Assembly (NCBI RefSeq): GCF_001937445.1
Contig: NZ_MSKS01000025.1
Location: forward strand, 95,349 to 139,695
Length of the DNA stretch: 44,347 nt
Direction of reading: 5' to 3'
DNA from: Actinomyces oris
Lineage (GTDB): Bacteria > Actinomycetota > Actinomycetes > Actinomycetales > Actinomycetaceae
Shown: piece after piece, positions 16,325-27,180 of the stretch
How the letters are laid out: every line of letters begins with the position of its first letter
Position numbering within the stretch: position 1 is the stretch's first letter
Program-made: the position numbers and the translations under genes
Notes under the pieces: model-generated
The model's input: the letters and a program-made list of their open reading frames with translations, nothing else
What the model was told of the DNA's origin: nothing
Databases searched by the model: none

Positions 16325-16402
16325 GTGGGGTGCGTCGTCGTCGAGTCGCGGCTGAGGCGTCGCGTCAGTCAGCGGCTCGATGTCGGCAGGTCGCTGTCAG
16401 GC

Positions 16403-17908
<1,506 letters not shown>

Positions 17909-18736
17909 CTACTGGCCGTTGGTCTCGGGCTGCTCGGTGCCCTGGCCGCCCTCGCCCGCAGCACCGTCGGCCTGACCGGTCTGGCCCTGTCCGTCGGTCT
18001 GGCCGGAGTCGGCGGGCTGCTGGCCGCCCTGCTGGGGATTCTGCTGCTGTTGCTGAGGCTGCTGCTGGGGAGCCTGCTGGCCACCTTGCTGCGGGGCCTG
18101 CTGCTGTTGCTGGGGGGCCTGCTGCTGTTGCTGAGGGGCCTGCTGCAGGCCGCCTCCGAAGGGGTTGTTGCCGGATGCCAGACGGGGATCGGTCTGGGTC
18201 GACCAGGCCCGAGCCTTGTCGGAGTAGCGCGGGGAGAAATCACCGTCGAGCGTGCTATAGATCTTCTGCAGCTCGCCGATCACGGCCTGCCCCTGCTGCC
18301 CCTGCTGATAGAGCTCCTGGTATTCGCCAGACAGGGCAATCGCCCGCAGGTAGGTGATCGTTGCCGCCTGGCGGGGCTCGAAGCTCAGATGCTCCTTGGA
18401 CCACTGCACGGTCTGCGCGTCGGTGACGGTCACTCCGTGGGCCCGGCCGACCTCTACCATGATGGGGGCCTGAACAAGGAGCCTGGCGATCTGAGACCGG
18501 TTCACACCCTGATGCTCCAGGTTCTCCCGGCCGAGTGCGGAGTCCAGCTCCTTGACCACGACGTCGACGTCCTTCTCAGTGACGACCACGGGGTGGCGGG
18601 CCCCGTCCAGGCCGGTGTAGTGCATGTCGGCCACCCGACCGGGGTGGTCGGAGCAGCCGGCGAGCGCCCCGACGGCGAGGAGGAGTGCAGCGCTGGCGGC
18701 GAGGACGCGCGTGCGTGCGGCAAGGCTTCGGGTCAC
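17909..18736 (-). CDS. SurA-N-like lipoprotein with Gln/Pro/Gly-rich tail
   Basis: A 275-residue predicted lipoprotein. The signal is MTRSLAARTRVLAASAALLLAVGALAGC, with lipid attachment at Cys28. Residues 50-180 are helical and resemble the N-terminal chaperone part of SurA/PrsA-type foldases (VVVTEKDVDVVVKELD, MVEVGRAHGVTVTDAQTVQW). No parvulin isomerase domain follows. The final ~85 residues are a repetitive tail of APQQQQ/GGQQ and GQTDGQ units, encoded by CTG/TTG-type triplet runs at 18040-18150 that could expand or contract. The start is GTG 18736 with AGGAG upstream. A role in folding exported proteins is an inference. Confidence 0.8.
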   Translation of the reverse strand: MTRSLAARTRVLAASAALLLAVGALAGCSDHPGRVADMHYTGLDGARHPVVVTEKDVDVVVKELDSALGRENLEHQGVNRSQIARLLVQAPIMVEVGRAHGVTVTDAQTVQWSKEHLSFEPRQAATITYLRAIALSGEYQELYQQGQQGQAVIGELQKIYSTLDGDFSPRYSDKARAWSTQTDPRLASGNNPFGGGLQQAPQQQQQAPQQQQQAPQQGGQQAPQQQPQQQQQNPQQGGQQPADSGQTDGQGQTGQADGAAGEGGQGTEQPETNGQ

Positions 18737-19095
18737 GGTCTGCTCCTGGAAGGGGACGACGCCGGAGGGCGACATGGTGTCACAACTTTTCTGCCCCCTG
18801 ACCCTACCGTTCCGCCTGCGACGACGCACGCAGCCGGTCCGCCGCCGCCCACCGACGCGGCTCCGGACACACTGCAGACGTCCTGCACGAGGGTCGGCCT
18901 ACTCCACGAGGGTGGGGATCTACTGGCCGGGGGTTGTGCGTACTGCACGATAGCCCCACCTACGTGGAGTACACCCATTCCTCCCCCAGTAGCCCCCGAC
19001 CCTCGTGCAGTGGCCAGCGGTTGCGCGACTGAGATCGACACGGCACCGTAGATATAGGTGAGGCATGGGAGCCGTCACGGCTGACCGGCCGCACT
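18737..19095. other. Gene-free divergent region holding a large palindrome
   Basis: This stretch separates the minus-strand lipoprotein gene from the plus-strand permease. It contains the repeat copy at 18883-19010 and should hold promoters for both genes, although none is convincing. A short frame beginning at ATG 19064 stops after ~40 codons. Confidence 0.5.
18883..19010. repeat. Internal copy of the dispersed repeat, nested palindrome
   Basis: CTGCACGAGGGTCGG (18883-18897) and CCGACCCTCGTGCAG (18996-19010) are a perfect 15-bp inverted repeat. Between them the motifs CTCCACGAGGGTGGGG and GTACTGCACGA recur. Positions 18937-19010 align with 5-80 at the left end of the window (TGCGTACTGCACgAtAGCCCCACC and CCCTCGTGCAGT). 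This makes a third copy of the core element. Confidence 0.75.
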
Positions 19096-21330
19096 GTGGT
19101 CACACGCCTGCCACTTGTCCGTCAGTACTCGGGTCAACCATCAGGGAGGTACTCGCTCATCAGCCCGGCCACCAGAATCGCCGGCTGTGAGGATCGCAGC
19201 CTGTCCGTTCCCCGACTGGCGAGCACAAGGGACAGATTCCTCCCGCATGCCAGCAGGTCGGCAGGCGGGGCACTGTCAGTCGTTTACGGGATGCTGGTCG
19301 CCTTCCTGGCTCTGGCGGCGCTGTGGTGGGGGCAGACTCGGTCAACCGAGACCTACGGCACACCCGGGCCAACGACGACTCTCACGCTGTCCAGCTCCGC
19401 TCGCCCCGCAACCGAGGAACAGCAGCTCACAGCCGCCCGGCAGCTGCGCGCACTTCTCACTGAGGAGGGCGTCAGTATGGTCAAGACCTCTCAGGGCGAT
19501 GGCGACCCCATCCTCGTAGTCCTCGATCCCAAGCAGCGCATCGACTGGACCGGCCCACTGAACACCGATTCGCGCTCTGGTCTCTTTGCGATCCGCGGGA
19601 CCTATTCGAGCACTGTATGGAGGACACGCGGACAGGCCCCGCTGGCACCTGCCGGACGCACCGTCCTCGGTACCGTGAGCATCCCGGGAGTCACACCCTC
19701 GACCAGCAGCCTGCAGTTCGTGGAGCTGCTCGGTAGCGCACCGTTGGGCACCGGGGAGCTGCTCCTGGGAACAACGGACCCGGCCTTGATCGCACGTGTC
19801 AGCTCTGTGTTGGAGGAGTCCGGGCTGACAGTCGAGAGCACCCAGCGCCAACCGGCGCTGGTGTCGCTGGTGCGCGACACAACAGTGGCCACGGCCGCAC
19901 TGTTCGCCGCCCTGGGGATCGTCTGCACCGTCATGTCCCTGGCGCTGTCGCTACCTGAGCAACGCGGAGAGATCCGGCTGCGTCGCATGGTCGGCGCCAC
20001 CGAGGCGGCACTGGTCCGCGAGCGCTGTGGTCGGGAGCTGCTTCGGGTCATCGCGGGGACCGCATCCGGAGCGCTTGGTGCAGGCGCTGCGGCGGCGTTG
20101 GTCGCCCAGGCTCCGCTCTCGCCACCGGAGCTGGGGGTCCTGGTCGTGGGGGCGGTGGTGGGCGGTGCCGTGCTGTGGATGGCACGCCTGCTCACCTTCG
20201 CCATTTGGTTGCGTCTCGGGCTCAGAGGTGCCGGGGGCATGATCCACACCGAGATCGCGGGCGCTCTGGGCGCCGCATGGCGCCACCGTTGGAGCACTGC
20301 GGGTATCGCTCTCATGTTCACGCTGGTCAGCGTGATCCTCACCATGACGCTGGCCGAGGTGATGACCCAGACGTCAGTGGTCGTGGCGGCCCAGCGCCTG
20401 CGCGAGCTCGACGCCACCACCTTCACGCCCTACTACCTCGGGGATCTGGACAACGATCCGAGTCCCGGTCTGATGGAGGACCTGGGTGACCGCATCGCCT
20501 CGGGCTCGGCCTACACGATGGTCATAGGCAACGTGGAAGTCAACGACCCTTCCTTCGCCGGGGGCAATCCAGTGGTGGTCGTCGTCGGGCAGGCCGCTCA
20601 GAACGCCATGACCGGAGCCAGGCTCTGCTCGCCGGCGCCCTGCGCCATGGTCGGGGACCAGGTCCCTCATCCCGTGGACGGACCGCTGCACATCGGAGGT
20701 CGCAGCGTGCCGGTAGCAGGCCGAACGCCGTCGTCGGCCACGCTCTTCGACCCGGCTGCGGTGGGGATCGACCTGGACAGGTCGGTGCTGATCTCGCTGC
20801 CGCCCTCGAGCTTGGATCACCTGGATGGCACCGAGCAGGAGGAGGCCGTGTGGCGCACGGTTCTGCTCTGCGCCACCGACGACGACACCGAGCAGTTCAT
20901 CACGGCTGCCAGACAGGACCGGCTCGCCCTGGTTCCGCACCGGTTGGCCGCCGATCAGCCCGAGCGCTTCCGTAAGCTCCTGGTGTGGGCTGCCATGCAC
21001 GGCGTCGGCCTGCTGGGGCTGACCGCCCTGGTCTCCATCGCCTACAGCGCCTCCATCCGGTCAGTGCTGCGCCGCGAGCGAGCCGACCTGCTGCTGCGTC
21101 ATCTCTATGGCGCGACGTCGGCTCAGCTCACCACGCGCCTGGCAGCCTTCCTGGCCGTCACCATGCTGGTGCTTCCGGCCCTGACGCTCCTGGCCCTGGC
21201 AGCCAGCAGTCTGTTGAGGGGCGCCGCAGCAGCAGCCGGGGGCGCCCTCCTCATCATCTACCTGGTCTTTCTCATGACGACGGTCCGCCGTGTGCGAATC
21301 GAGTTCGCGCGATCCGGGAGACTCCGATGA
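19096..21330 (+). CDS. FtsX-like ABC transporter permease
   Basis: A permease of up to 744 residues in the MacB/FtsX class. One N-terminal helix (VVYGMLVAFLALAALWW) is followed by an extracytoplasmic domain of ~170 residues. A core of helices comes next (TAALFAALGIVCTVMSLAL, ELLRVIAGTASGALGAG, VLVVGAVVGGAVLWMARLL, AGIALMFTLVSVILTMTLA), then a second extracytoplasmic domain and three last helices ending in LLIIYLVFLMTTVRRV. The GTG at 19096 has no ribosome-binding site and the first ~50 residues look non-native, so the real start may lie further in. Its stop overlaps the ATPase start (ATGA). With the partner ATPase frameshifted, the transporter may not function in this sequence. Confidence 0.82.
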   Translation: MVTRLPLVRQYSGQPSGRYSLISPATRIAGCEDRSLSVPRLASTRDRFLPHASRSAGGALSVVYGMLVAFLALAALWWGQTRSTETYGTPGPTTTLTLSSSARPATEEQQLTAARQLRALLTEEGVSMVKTSQGDGDPILVVLDPKQRIDWTGPLNTDSRSGLFAIRGTYSSTVWRTRGQAPLAPAGRTVLGTVSIPGVTPSTSSLQFVELLGSAPLGTGELLLGTTDPALIARVSSVLEESGLTVESTQRQPALVSLVRDTTVATAALFAALGIVCTVMSLALSLPEQRGEIRLRRMVGATEAALVRERCGRELLRVIAGTASGALGAGAAAALVAQAPLSPPELGVLVVGAVVGGAVLWMARLLTFAIWLRLGLRGAGGMIHTEIAGALGAAWRHRWSTAGIALMFTLVSVILTMTLAEVMTQTSVVVAAQRLRELDATTFTPYYLGDLDNDPSPGLMEDLGDRIASGSAYTMVIGNVEVNDPSFAGGNPVVVVVGQAAQNAMTGARLCSPAPCAMVGDQVPHPVDGPLHIGGRSVPVAGRTPSSATLFDPAAVGIDLDRSVLISLPPSSLDHLDGTEQEEAVWRTVLLCATDDDTEQFITAARQDRLALVPHRLAADQPERFRKLLVWAAMHGVGLLGLTALVSIAYSASIRSVLRRERADLLLRHLYGATSAQLTTRLAAFLAVTMLVLPALTLLALAASSLLRGAAAAAGGALLIIYLVFLMTTVRRVRIEFARSGRLR

Positions 21331-22003
21331 CGCAGGCCTTGGAGCTGATCGAGGTCAGCGTCGACTACCACCGTGGCGGTCAGCCGGTCCACGCACTCGA
21401 CTCGGTGTCACTTGCCATCGGCCGGTCCGAGTCGGTGGCGGTGATGGGCCCCTCCGGGTGCGGCAAGTCGACGCTGCTGGGCGTGCTGGGGCTGACGATC
21501 CCACCGACCTCGGGGAGCGTCCTCGTCAACGGCGTCCCCGCCCCCTCCGACTCGGACGGGCGAGCCCGGACCCGTAACCGCTTACTGGGCCTCATCCCTC
21601 AGAGCGGCGCGGTCATCGACCACCTGAGCGTGCTGGCGAATGTCGCCCTTCCCTGGAGTACAGCAGGCCCCGCACCAGACGCAGGGACAGGCACGAGCGG
21701 GCCAGACAGGCCCTGGCCGACGTCGGGATCGCCTGGGCCGAGGCGAGCACGCCCCCGCGGCTCTCAGGTGGGGAGCGTCAGCGTGTGGCCGTGGCGCGGG
21801 CCCTGGTCAACCGGCCGCGCTGCATCCTGGCCGACGAGCCCACGGCGTCGCTGGACTCCGTCACCGCCCTGGAGGTCACGTCACTGCTCATCTCCCAGAG
21901 CGCTCGTCACGGCGGCTGCCTCATCATCGCCACGCACGATCCGCGGGTGGCTGAGGCCTGTGACCGGGTCCTGACCATGCAGGACGGCCGGATGACCGGT
22001 TGA
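21327..22003 (+). pseudogene. LolD/MacB-type ABC ATPase, frameshifted
   Basis: The first frame, from ATG 21327, encodes an ATPase start with Walker A GPSGCGKS at residues 41-48 and the Q-loop LIPQSG, up to LANVALPW. Beyond about 21650-21675 this frame becomes nonsense. The rest of the ATPase continues in another frame: [17 protein letters not shown], signature LSGGERQR, Walker [13 protein letters not shown] and the H-loop IATHDPR, ending MQDGRMTG at 22003. One missing base (or two extra) near 21660 explains it. No long homopolymer is present there, which makes a simple sequencing error less automatic. The gene is coupled to the FtsX-like permease by an ATGA overlap. Confidence 0.8.
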
Positions 22004-22037
22004 GACGATCAGGCTCCCCTTGTCATCAGCACGTGCG

Positions 22038-25000
22038 TCAGCGGCGTTTGCGGTAGGTGGTGGCCTCGGTCTCGTAGGAGGCGTCGCCCTGGACGACGGC
22101 GCGCAGGAGCACCTCGGCCCACCGCACGACCTCCTCGCCGGACAGGGCCGCCCCGCCCATGCGGTTGGTGCCCGGGGCGGGCACCACGATGGTGCGCGTA
22201 GCGGGCTTCAGCACGGTGCCCGGGTAGAGGCGCGTGACCTTCATGCGCGCCGACTCGGGCAGGTCCACCGGGGCGAAGCGCACCGACTTTCCCTGGGCGA
22301 CGATCTCGCGCACCCCCAGCTGGGCGGCCAGGGCCCGCAGGCGCGCCAGCGCCGCCAGGCGGGCGGTCGCCTCGGGCACGGGCCCGTAGCGGTCGGCCAG
22401 CTCCTCCAGGACGTCGTCGACCTGCTCCCCCGAGCGCGCCGCCGCGAACTTCGTGTAGGCCTCCAGGCGCAGACGCTCGTGGGGGATGTAGTCCTCGGGG
22501 ACGGTGGCGTCCACGGGCAGCTCGATGCGCAGCTCGACGTCCTCCTCATCGCCCTCCTCGAAGCCGATCGCGTCGGCGCAGGCCTTCCCGGAGCGGGCCA
22601 GGGCCTTCTTGTAGGCGGCCACGGCCTCGGAGACCATGCGCACGTACAAATCGAAGCCGACCCCGGCGATGTGCCCGGACTGCTCGCCGCCGAGCAGATT
22701 GCCCGAGCCGCGGATCTCCAGGTCCTTCATGGCCACCTGCATCCCGGCCCCCAGGTCGGTGTTGGTGGCGATGGTGCGCAGGCGCTCCAGGGCCGTCTCG
22801 GTCAGCGGCTTGTCCGAGGGGTAGAGGAAGTAGGCGTAGGCCCGCTCCCGGCCGCGCCCCACGCGCCCACGCAGCTGGTGGAGCTGGGACAGGCCCATGC
22901 GGTCGGCGCGGTCGACGATGAGGGTGTTGGCGTTGGACACGTCCAGCCCGGTCTCCACGATCGTGGTGCACACGAGCACGTCGGTCTCCTTGCGCCAGAA
23001 GGAGTCGATGACGGCCTCGAGCTGGTGCTCGTTCATCTGCCCGTGGGCGGTGGCCACACGCGCCTCGGGCACCAGCTCGGCCAGGCGCGCGGCGGTGGCG
23101 TCAATGTCCTCGACCCGGTTGTGGACGAAGAACACCTGCCCGTCGCGCAGCAGCTCGCGGCGGATCGCGGCGGAGACCTGCTTGGTCTCGTAGGCGCCCA
23201 CATAGGTCAGGATCGGGTGGCGGTCCTCGGGCGGGGTCGCCAGGGTGGACATCTCGCGCAGGCCGGTGACCGCCATCTCCAGGGTCCGCGGGATCGGGGT
23301 GGCGGACATGGACAGGACGTCCACGTTGGTGCGCAGCGCCTTGAGGGTCTCCTTGTGCTCCACCCCGAAGCGCTGCTCCTCGTCGATGATGACCAGGCCC
23401 AGGTCCTTGAACTTCACCTGGCCGGTGATAAGGCGGTGGGTGCCGACGACGACGTCGACACTCCCCTTCTCCAGCCCTTCGAGCACCTTGGCGGACTCGG
23501 CGGCGTCCTGGAAGCGGGACAGGGCCGCCACGGTCACCGGGAAGCCGGCGTAGCGCTCGGTGAAGGTCTCGGCGTGCTGGCTCACCAGCAGGGTCGTGGG
23601 CACCAGGACCGCGACCTGCTTGCCGTCCTGGACGGCCTTGAAGGCGGCGCGCACAGCGATCTCGGTCTTGCCGTAGCCGACGTCGCCGCACACGAGCCGG
23701 TCCATCGGCTGGGCCTTCTCCATGTCGGCCTTGACCTCGTCGATGGTGGAGAGCTGGTCGGGGGTCTCGGTGTAGGGGAAGGCCTCCTCCAGCTCGGTCT
23801 GCCAGGGGGTGTCGGGGCTGAAGGCGTGACCGGTGGTGGCGGCGCGGGCGGCGTAGAGGCGCACGAGCTCGCCGGCGATCTCGCGCACGGCCTTGCGGGC
23901 CTTGGACTTGGTCTTGGCCCAGTCGGCGCCGCCCATCTTGCTCAGGGCGGGGCTGTCGCCGCCGACGTACTTGGTGACCTGGTCCAGGGCGTCGGTGGGC
24001 ACCAGAAGGCGGTCGCCGGGCTGGCCGCGCTTGGAGGGGGCGTACTCGATGACGAGGTACTCGCGGGTGGCCGAGGAGCGGGCTCCGCCCACGGTGCGCC
24101 GGCTCAGCTCGATGAAGCGCCCCACCCCGTGCTGGGCGTGGACCACGAGGTCCCCGGCGTGCAGGGACAGGGGGTCCACGGAGCGGCGGGCGCGACGGGC
24201 CGGCAGGCTGCGGCGCTCGCGGGGGCCGGCGCCGGCCCGCCCGGTGAGGTCGGACTCGGCGATGAGTGCCAGGCGCAGGCCCTCGGCGAGGAAGCCGTGG
24301 CCGGCGCTGGCCTGGGTGACGCGCACGACGCCGTCGCCGGGGCCCGCCGTCGGGGCGCCATCGGCACCAGTTGAGCCGTCGGCGTCATCAGCAACAGCGG
24401 CCGGGGCGGGGGCCCAGTCGCCGTCGCGGCCGAGCTCGCCGACCTCGGAGAGCTGGTCGACGATGCGGGCGGGGACGTCGCCGTCGCCCAGGAGCTGGGC
24501 CATGCGTCGGCCGGGTCCGGGGCCGTCGGTGGCCACGACGACGGTCCAGCCCTGGCGGGCCAGCCGGCCCAGGTCGGCCACGGCCCGCTCGAGCTCGCCG
24601 CGGTAGGTGTGGGGGTCGCTGAGGTCCAGGCGGGTGGTGTCGGGGCCGGCGGCCAGGGCGGTGAAGGACCACCAGCCGCGGTTGGAGGACAGGGCTAGGG
24701 CCCGGGCCTCGGCCAGGTGGGCGAAGGCGGCGGCGGACAGGTCGACGGGGACCGTGCCGCCGGAGGCCGCCGAGGTCCAGGCGGCGGCGAGGAACTCGGT
24801 GGTGGTGGCGGTCAGGTCCTCGGCGCGCTTGCGCACCCGTTCGGGCTCCAGGAGCACCGTGAGCCGGTCGCCGACGAGGTCCAGCAGCGGGACCATCGCG
24901 TCGACCAGGACCGGGGCGAGGGACTCCATGCCCTCCACGGCGATGCCCTGACTGATCTTCTCCAGCATGTCGGCGGCGCCGGGCACGGCGTCGACCAGGG

Positions 25001-25796
25001 CAGCGGCGCGCTCGCGCACCGTGTCGGTGAGGACCAGCTCGCGGCAGGCGGTGGCGGTGACGGCACCCAGCGTCTCGATGGTGCGCTGGTCGGCGACGGC
25101 GAAGGAGGAGACCTCGTCGATCTCGTCGCCGAAGAAGTCCACGCGCACCGGCCTGGGCTCGGAGGGCGGGAAGACGTCGAGGATGCCTCCGCGCACGGCG
25201 TACTCGCCGCGGGACTCGACCATGTCGACGCGCGTGTAGGCGGCTGCCTCCAGGCGGCGGGCGGTCTCCTCCAGGCCGACGGCCAGGCCGGGGGCCAGGT
25301 GGACGGGCTCGAGCTCGCCGAGCCCGGCGATGACGGGGGCCAGCAGGGCGCGCACGGGGACGATGAGGACGCGGATCGCCCCGCCCTCCTCGGGGTGGGC
25401 CAGGCGGCGCAGGACGGACAGGCGCTGAGCGACGGTGTCGGCGCGCGGCGAGAGGCGCTCATGAGGCAGGGTCTCCCAGGCGGGCATGACGGCGACGTCG
25501 TCGGCCAGCAGGTAGCTGCGCAGCGCCAGGGCGGTCTCCTCGGCCTCGCGGCCGGTGGCGGTGACGACCAGCAGCGGCGTGCCGGAGGCCTCGGCGGAGC
25601 CGGCCGACGGCGCGCCGCCGCCGGCGACCCGCTGGACGCCCTCCTCTCCCAGGGCCATGGCGGCCAGGACGGCGGGCCGGGCGCCCGGTGCGACGACGAG
25701 GCTGCGGTCGGTGCGCGAGCGGGAGGAGGCGGCGCGAACGGTGCGGGCGATGTCGGCGTCAGCGAGCAGCGGAGGCAGGAGCGCAGTCAGAAGCAC
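22038..25796 (-). CDS. mfd: Transcription-repair coupling factor
   Basis: A ~1252-residue ATP-dependent translocase that displaces stalled RNA polymerase and recruits UvrA. The N-terminal UvrB-like region has VMPAWETLPHERLSPRAD and RGGILDVFPPSEPRPVRVDFFGDEID. The RNA-polymerase-interaction domain includes GDLVVHAQHGVGRF. The helicase motifs are RLVCGDVGYGKTEIA (Walker A), IIDEEQRFGVEHKE, SATPIPRTLEMA and LRGRVGRGRERAYAYF, with a C-terminal UvrA-masking domain. I placed the start at GTG 25796, 11 nt after the stop of the upstream membrane-protein gene; the longer frame runs into that gene. There is no obvious ribosome-binding site, so a nearby codon is possible. Confidence 0.95.
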   Translation of the reverse strand: MLLTALLPPLLADADIARTVRAASSRSRTDRSLVVAPGARPAVLAAMALGEEGVQRVAGGGAPSAGSAEASGTPLLVVTATGREAEETALALRSYLLADDVAVMPAWETLPHERLSPRADTVAQRLSVLRRLAHPEEGGAIRVLIVPVRALLAPVIAGLGELEPVHLAPGLAVGLEETARRLEAAAYTRVDMVESRGEYAVRGGILDVFPPSEPRPVRVDFFGDEIDEVSSFAVADQRTIETLGAVTATACRELVLTDTVRERAAALVDAVPGAADMLEKISQGIAVEGMESLAPVLVDAMVPLLDLVGDRLTVLLEPERVRKRAEDLTATTTEFLAAAWTSAASGGTVPVDLSAAAFAHLAEARALALSSNRGWWSFTALAAGPDTTRLDLSDPHTYRGELERAVADLGRLARQGWTVVVATDGPGPGRRMAQLLGDGDVPARIVDQLSEVGELGRDGDWAPAPAAVADDADGSTGADGAPTAGPGDGVVRVTQASAGHGFLAEGLRLALIAESDLTGRAGAGPRERRSLPARRARRSVDPLSLHAGDLVVHAQHGVGRFIELSRRTVGGARSSATREYLVIEYAPSKRGQPGDRLLVPTDALDQVTKYVGGDSPALSKMGGADWAKTKSKARKAVREIAGELVRLYAARAATTGHAFSPDTPWQTELEEAFPYTETPDQLSTIDEVKADMEKAQPMDRLVCGDVGYGKTEIAVRAAFKAVQDGKQVAVLVPTTLLVSQHAETFTERYAGFPVTVAALSRFQDAAESAKVLEGLEKGSVDVVVGTHRLITGQVKFKDLGLVIIDEEQRFGVEHKETLKALRTNVDVLSMSATPIPRTLEMAVTGLREMSTLATPPEDRHPILTYVGAYETKQVSAAIRRELLRDGQVFFVHNRVEDIDATAARLAELVPEARVATAHGQMNEHQLEAVIDSFWRKETDVLVCTTIVETGLDVSNANTLIVDRADRMGLSQLHQLRGRVGRGRERAYAYFLYPSDKPLTETALERLRTIATNTDLGAGMQVAMKDLEIRGSGNLLGGEQSGHIAGVGFDLYVRMVSEAVAAYKKALARSGKACADAIGFEEGDEEDVELRIELPVDATVPEDYIPHERLRLEAYTKFAAARSGEQVDDVLEELADRYGPVPEATARLAALARLRALAAQLGVREIVAQGKSVRFAPVDLPESARMKVTRLYPGTVLKPATRTIVVPAPGTNRMGGAALSGEEVVRWAEVLLRAVVQGDASYETEATTYRKRR

Positions 25797-25806
25797 GGCC
25801 GCGAGT

Positions 25807-27180
25807 CTAGTGACTCCCCGCCTCGGCACCACTGGTGGACCGGACCGGCCGGCCGGCGAAGGCCCGGCGGGACCAGTCCCGGCTGCGGATCCGGTTCCAG
25901 GGGTTGGCGTTCCCGGCGACGACGCCCACGCCCCCGCCCACGGTGTGGTTGCGGCTCTCCAGCAGGACGGAGACCTGCGCCGAGGCCGCCATGCCGGCGA
26001 TGAGCCACACAACGGTGCCGATCTGAGTGATGAAGGCGACCGTCCCGTAGGCCGGGATGAGGCTGAGCAGGGCGATCTGCGCGGGGTTGGAGCGCTGGGT
26101 GAGGGCCCTGGCGCCGTAGACCAGCAGACCCACCATGAGGAGCACCACGGGGAGCCAGCCGAAGCGCAGCGCGCTCAGGAGCAGGTCGTTGTCGATGGAG
26201 CTGTAGCCGCCCCAGGACACCGAGTCCCCTGCCTTCTGGTAGACCGGGGACAGTCCCAGTGGCTTGAGCTGACGCACCAGGACGAGGATGTCGCCGCGGT
26301 AGCCGGCCGAGTCCTCCTGCTCGCGGCCGGCCGAGTCGAAGACACCCAGGACGTAGGGCAGCAGCACGCTGCCCACACCGACCAGCACCATGAGGAAGCT
26401 CATCCGCCACAGGGCGGGGATATTGATGTGCACCTGCATGAGGCTGAGGATGACGGCGATGACGGCGCAGGCGATCGCCGAGCGGGAGAAGGTCGGGATG
26501 GTCGCCCCCAGGACGAGGGCGCCGGCCGCGATCCGGTAGCCGGGCCTCCACCGCGTGGCCAGGATGAGCGGGATCCCGGCCGCCAGGCACACTCCCAGGG
26601 CGATGGGGTGCCCGAAGGCCCCCTCAACGCGGGTGAAGCTGCCCCGGGCCAGGGGCGGGGCCCACTCCTCGTAGAGGTTGTTGTCGATAGTGATGTAGCT
26701 GAAGGGGTTGATGGTGGTGACGGCCTCGAACAGCGCCAGCACGGCCACCGCGATCCACACGACCGCCAGGACCTCCGCCATGCGCCGCAGCCCGAGCCGC
26801 TCCACGAGCAGCCGTCCGGCGAGGTAGGCGGGCAGGGCACCGAAGACGACGTCGGACAGGACGTAGTTGAGCGGCGAGCCCGCGGCGACGGACAGGCCCA
26901 CCAGGCACCAGGCGGTGGCGACCATGAAGTCACCGCTGGTCAGCCGCCACGAGAAACCGGGCAGGAGGGCGAGGATCACCAGGAAGCAGGCCAGGGTGGC
27001 CGGAGGCACATTGGGCTCGAAGGGGATCATCACCCACACCGGCACGAAACCGATGGCGCCCATGACCAGGCCGGCCCCGACGATGGGGCGGCGGTGGATG
27101 CGGTCGGCCACGAAGATGAGGACCGCCAGGGCGGAGGCCACCATGGGGAGGACGATGAACAGGGTCCTGGCGAAGGACAT
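25807..27180 (-). CDS. O-antigen ligase / polymerase-like membrane protein
   Basis: A 457-residue polytopic protein with roughly 10-12 hydrophobic helices, among them TLFIVLPMVASALAVLIFVA, VVWIAVAVLALFEAVTTI, IALGVCLAAGIPLILATRW and VVLLMVGLLVYGARAL. A large external loop (GYRGDILVLVRQLKPLGLSP, then GGYSSIDNDLLLSALRFG) lies before the last helices, as in Wzy/WaaL-type proteins; FSRSAIACAVIAV resembles their conserved TGSR/FSRS segment. It would polymerise or transfer lipid-linked glycan outside the membrane. It stands directly upstream of mfd on the same strand, an unusual neighbour. Donor and acceptor are unknown. Confidence 0.75.
   Translation of the reverse strand: MSFARTLFIVLPMVASALAVLIFVADRIHRRPIVGAGLVMGAIGFVPVWVMIPFEPNVPPATLACFLVILALLPGFSWRLTSGDFMVATAWCLVGLSVAAGSPLNYVLSDVVFGALPAYLAGRLLVERLGLRRMAEVLAVVWIAVAVLALFEAVTTINPFSYITIDNNLYEEWAPPLARGSFTRVEGAFGHPIALGVCLAAGIPLILATRWRPGYRIAAGALVLGATIPTFSRSAIACAVIAVILSLMQVHINIPALWRMSFLMVLVGVGSVLLPYVLGVFDSAGREQEDSAGYRGDILVLVRQLKPLGLSPVYQKAGDSVSWGGYSSIDNDLLLSALRFGWLPVVLLMVGLLVYGARALTQRSNPAQIALLSLIPAYGTVAFITQIGTVVWLIAGMAASAQVSVLLESRNHTVGGGVGVVAGNANPWNRIRSRDWSRRAFAGRPVRSTSGAEAGSH

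Noticed and set aside
22020-24374. 784-codon plus-strand open frame opposite mfd
   Set aside because: It is antisense to strongly conserved Mfd motifs; its Gly/His/Val-rich translation is typical of high-GC shadow frames.
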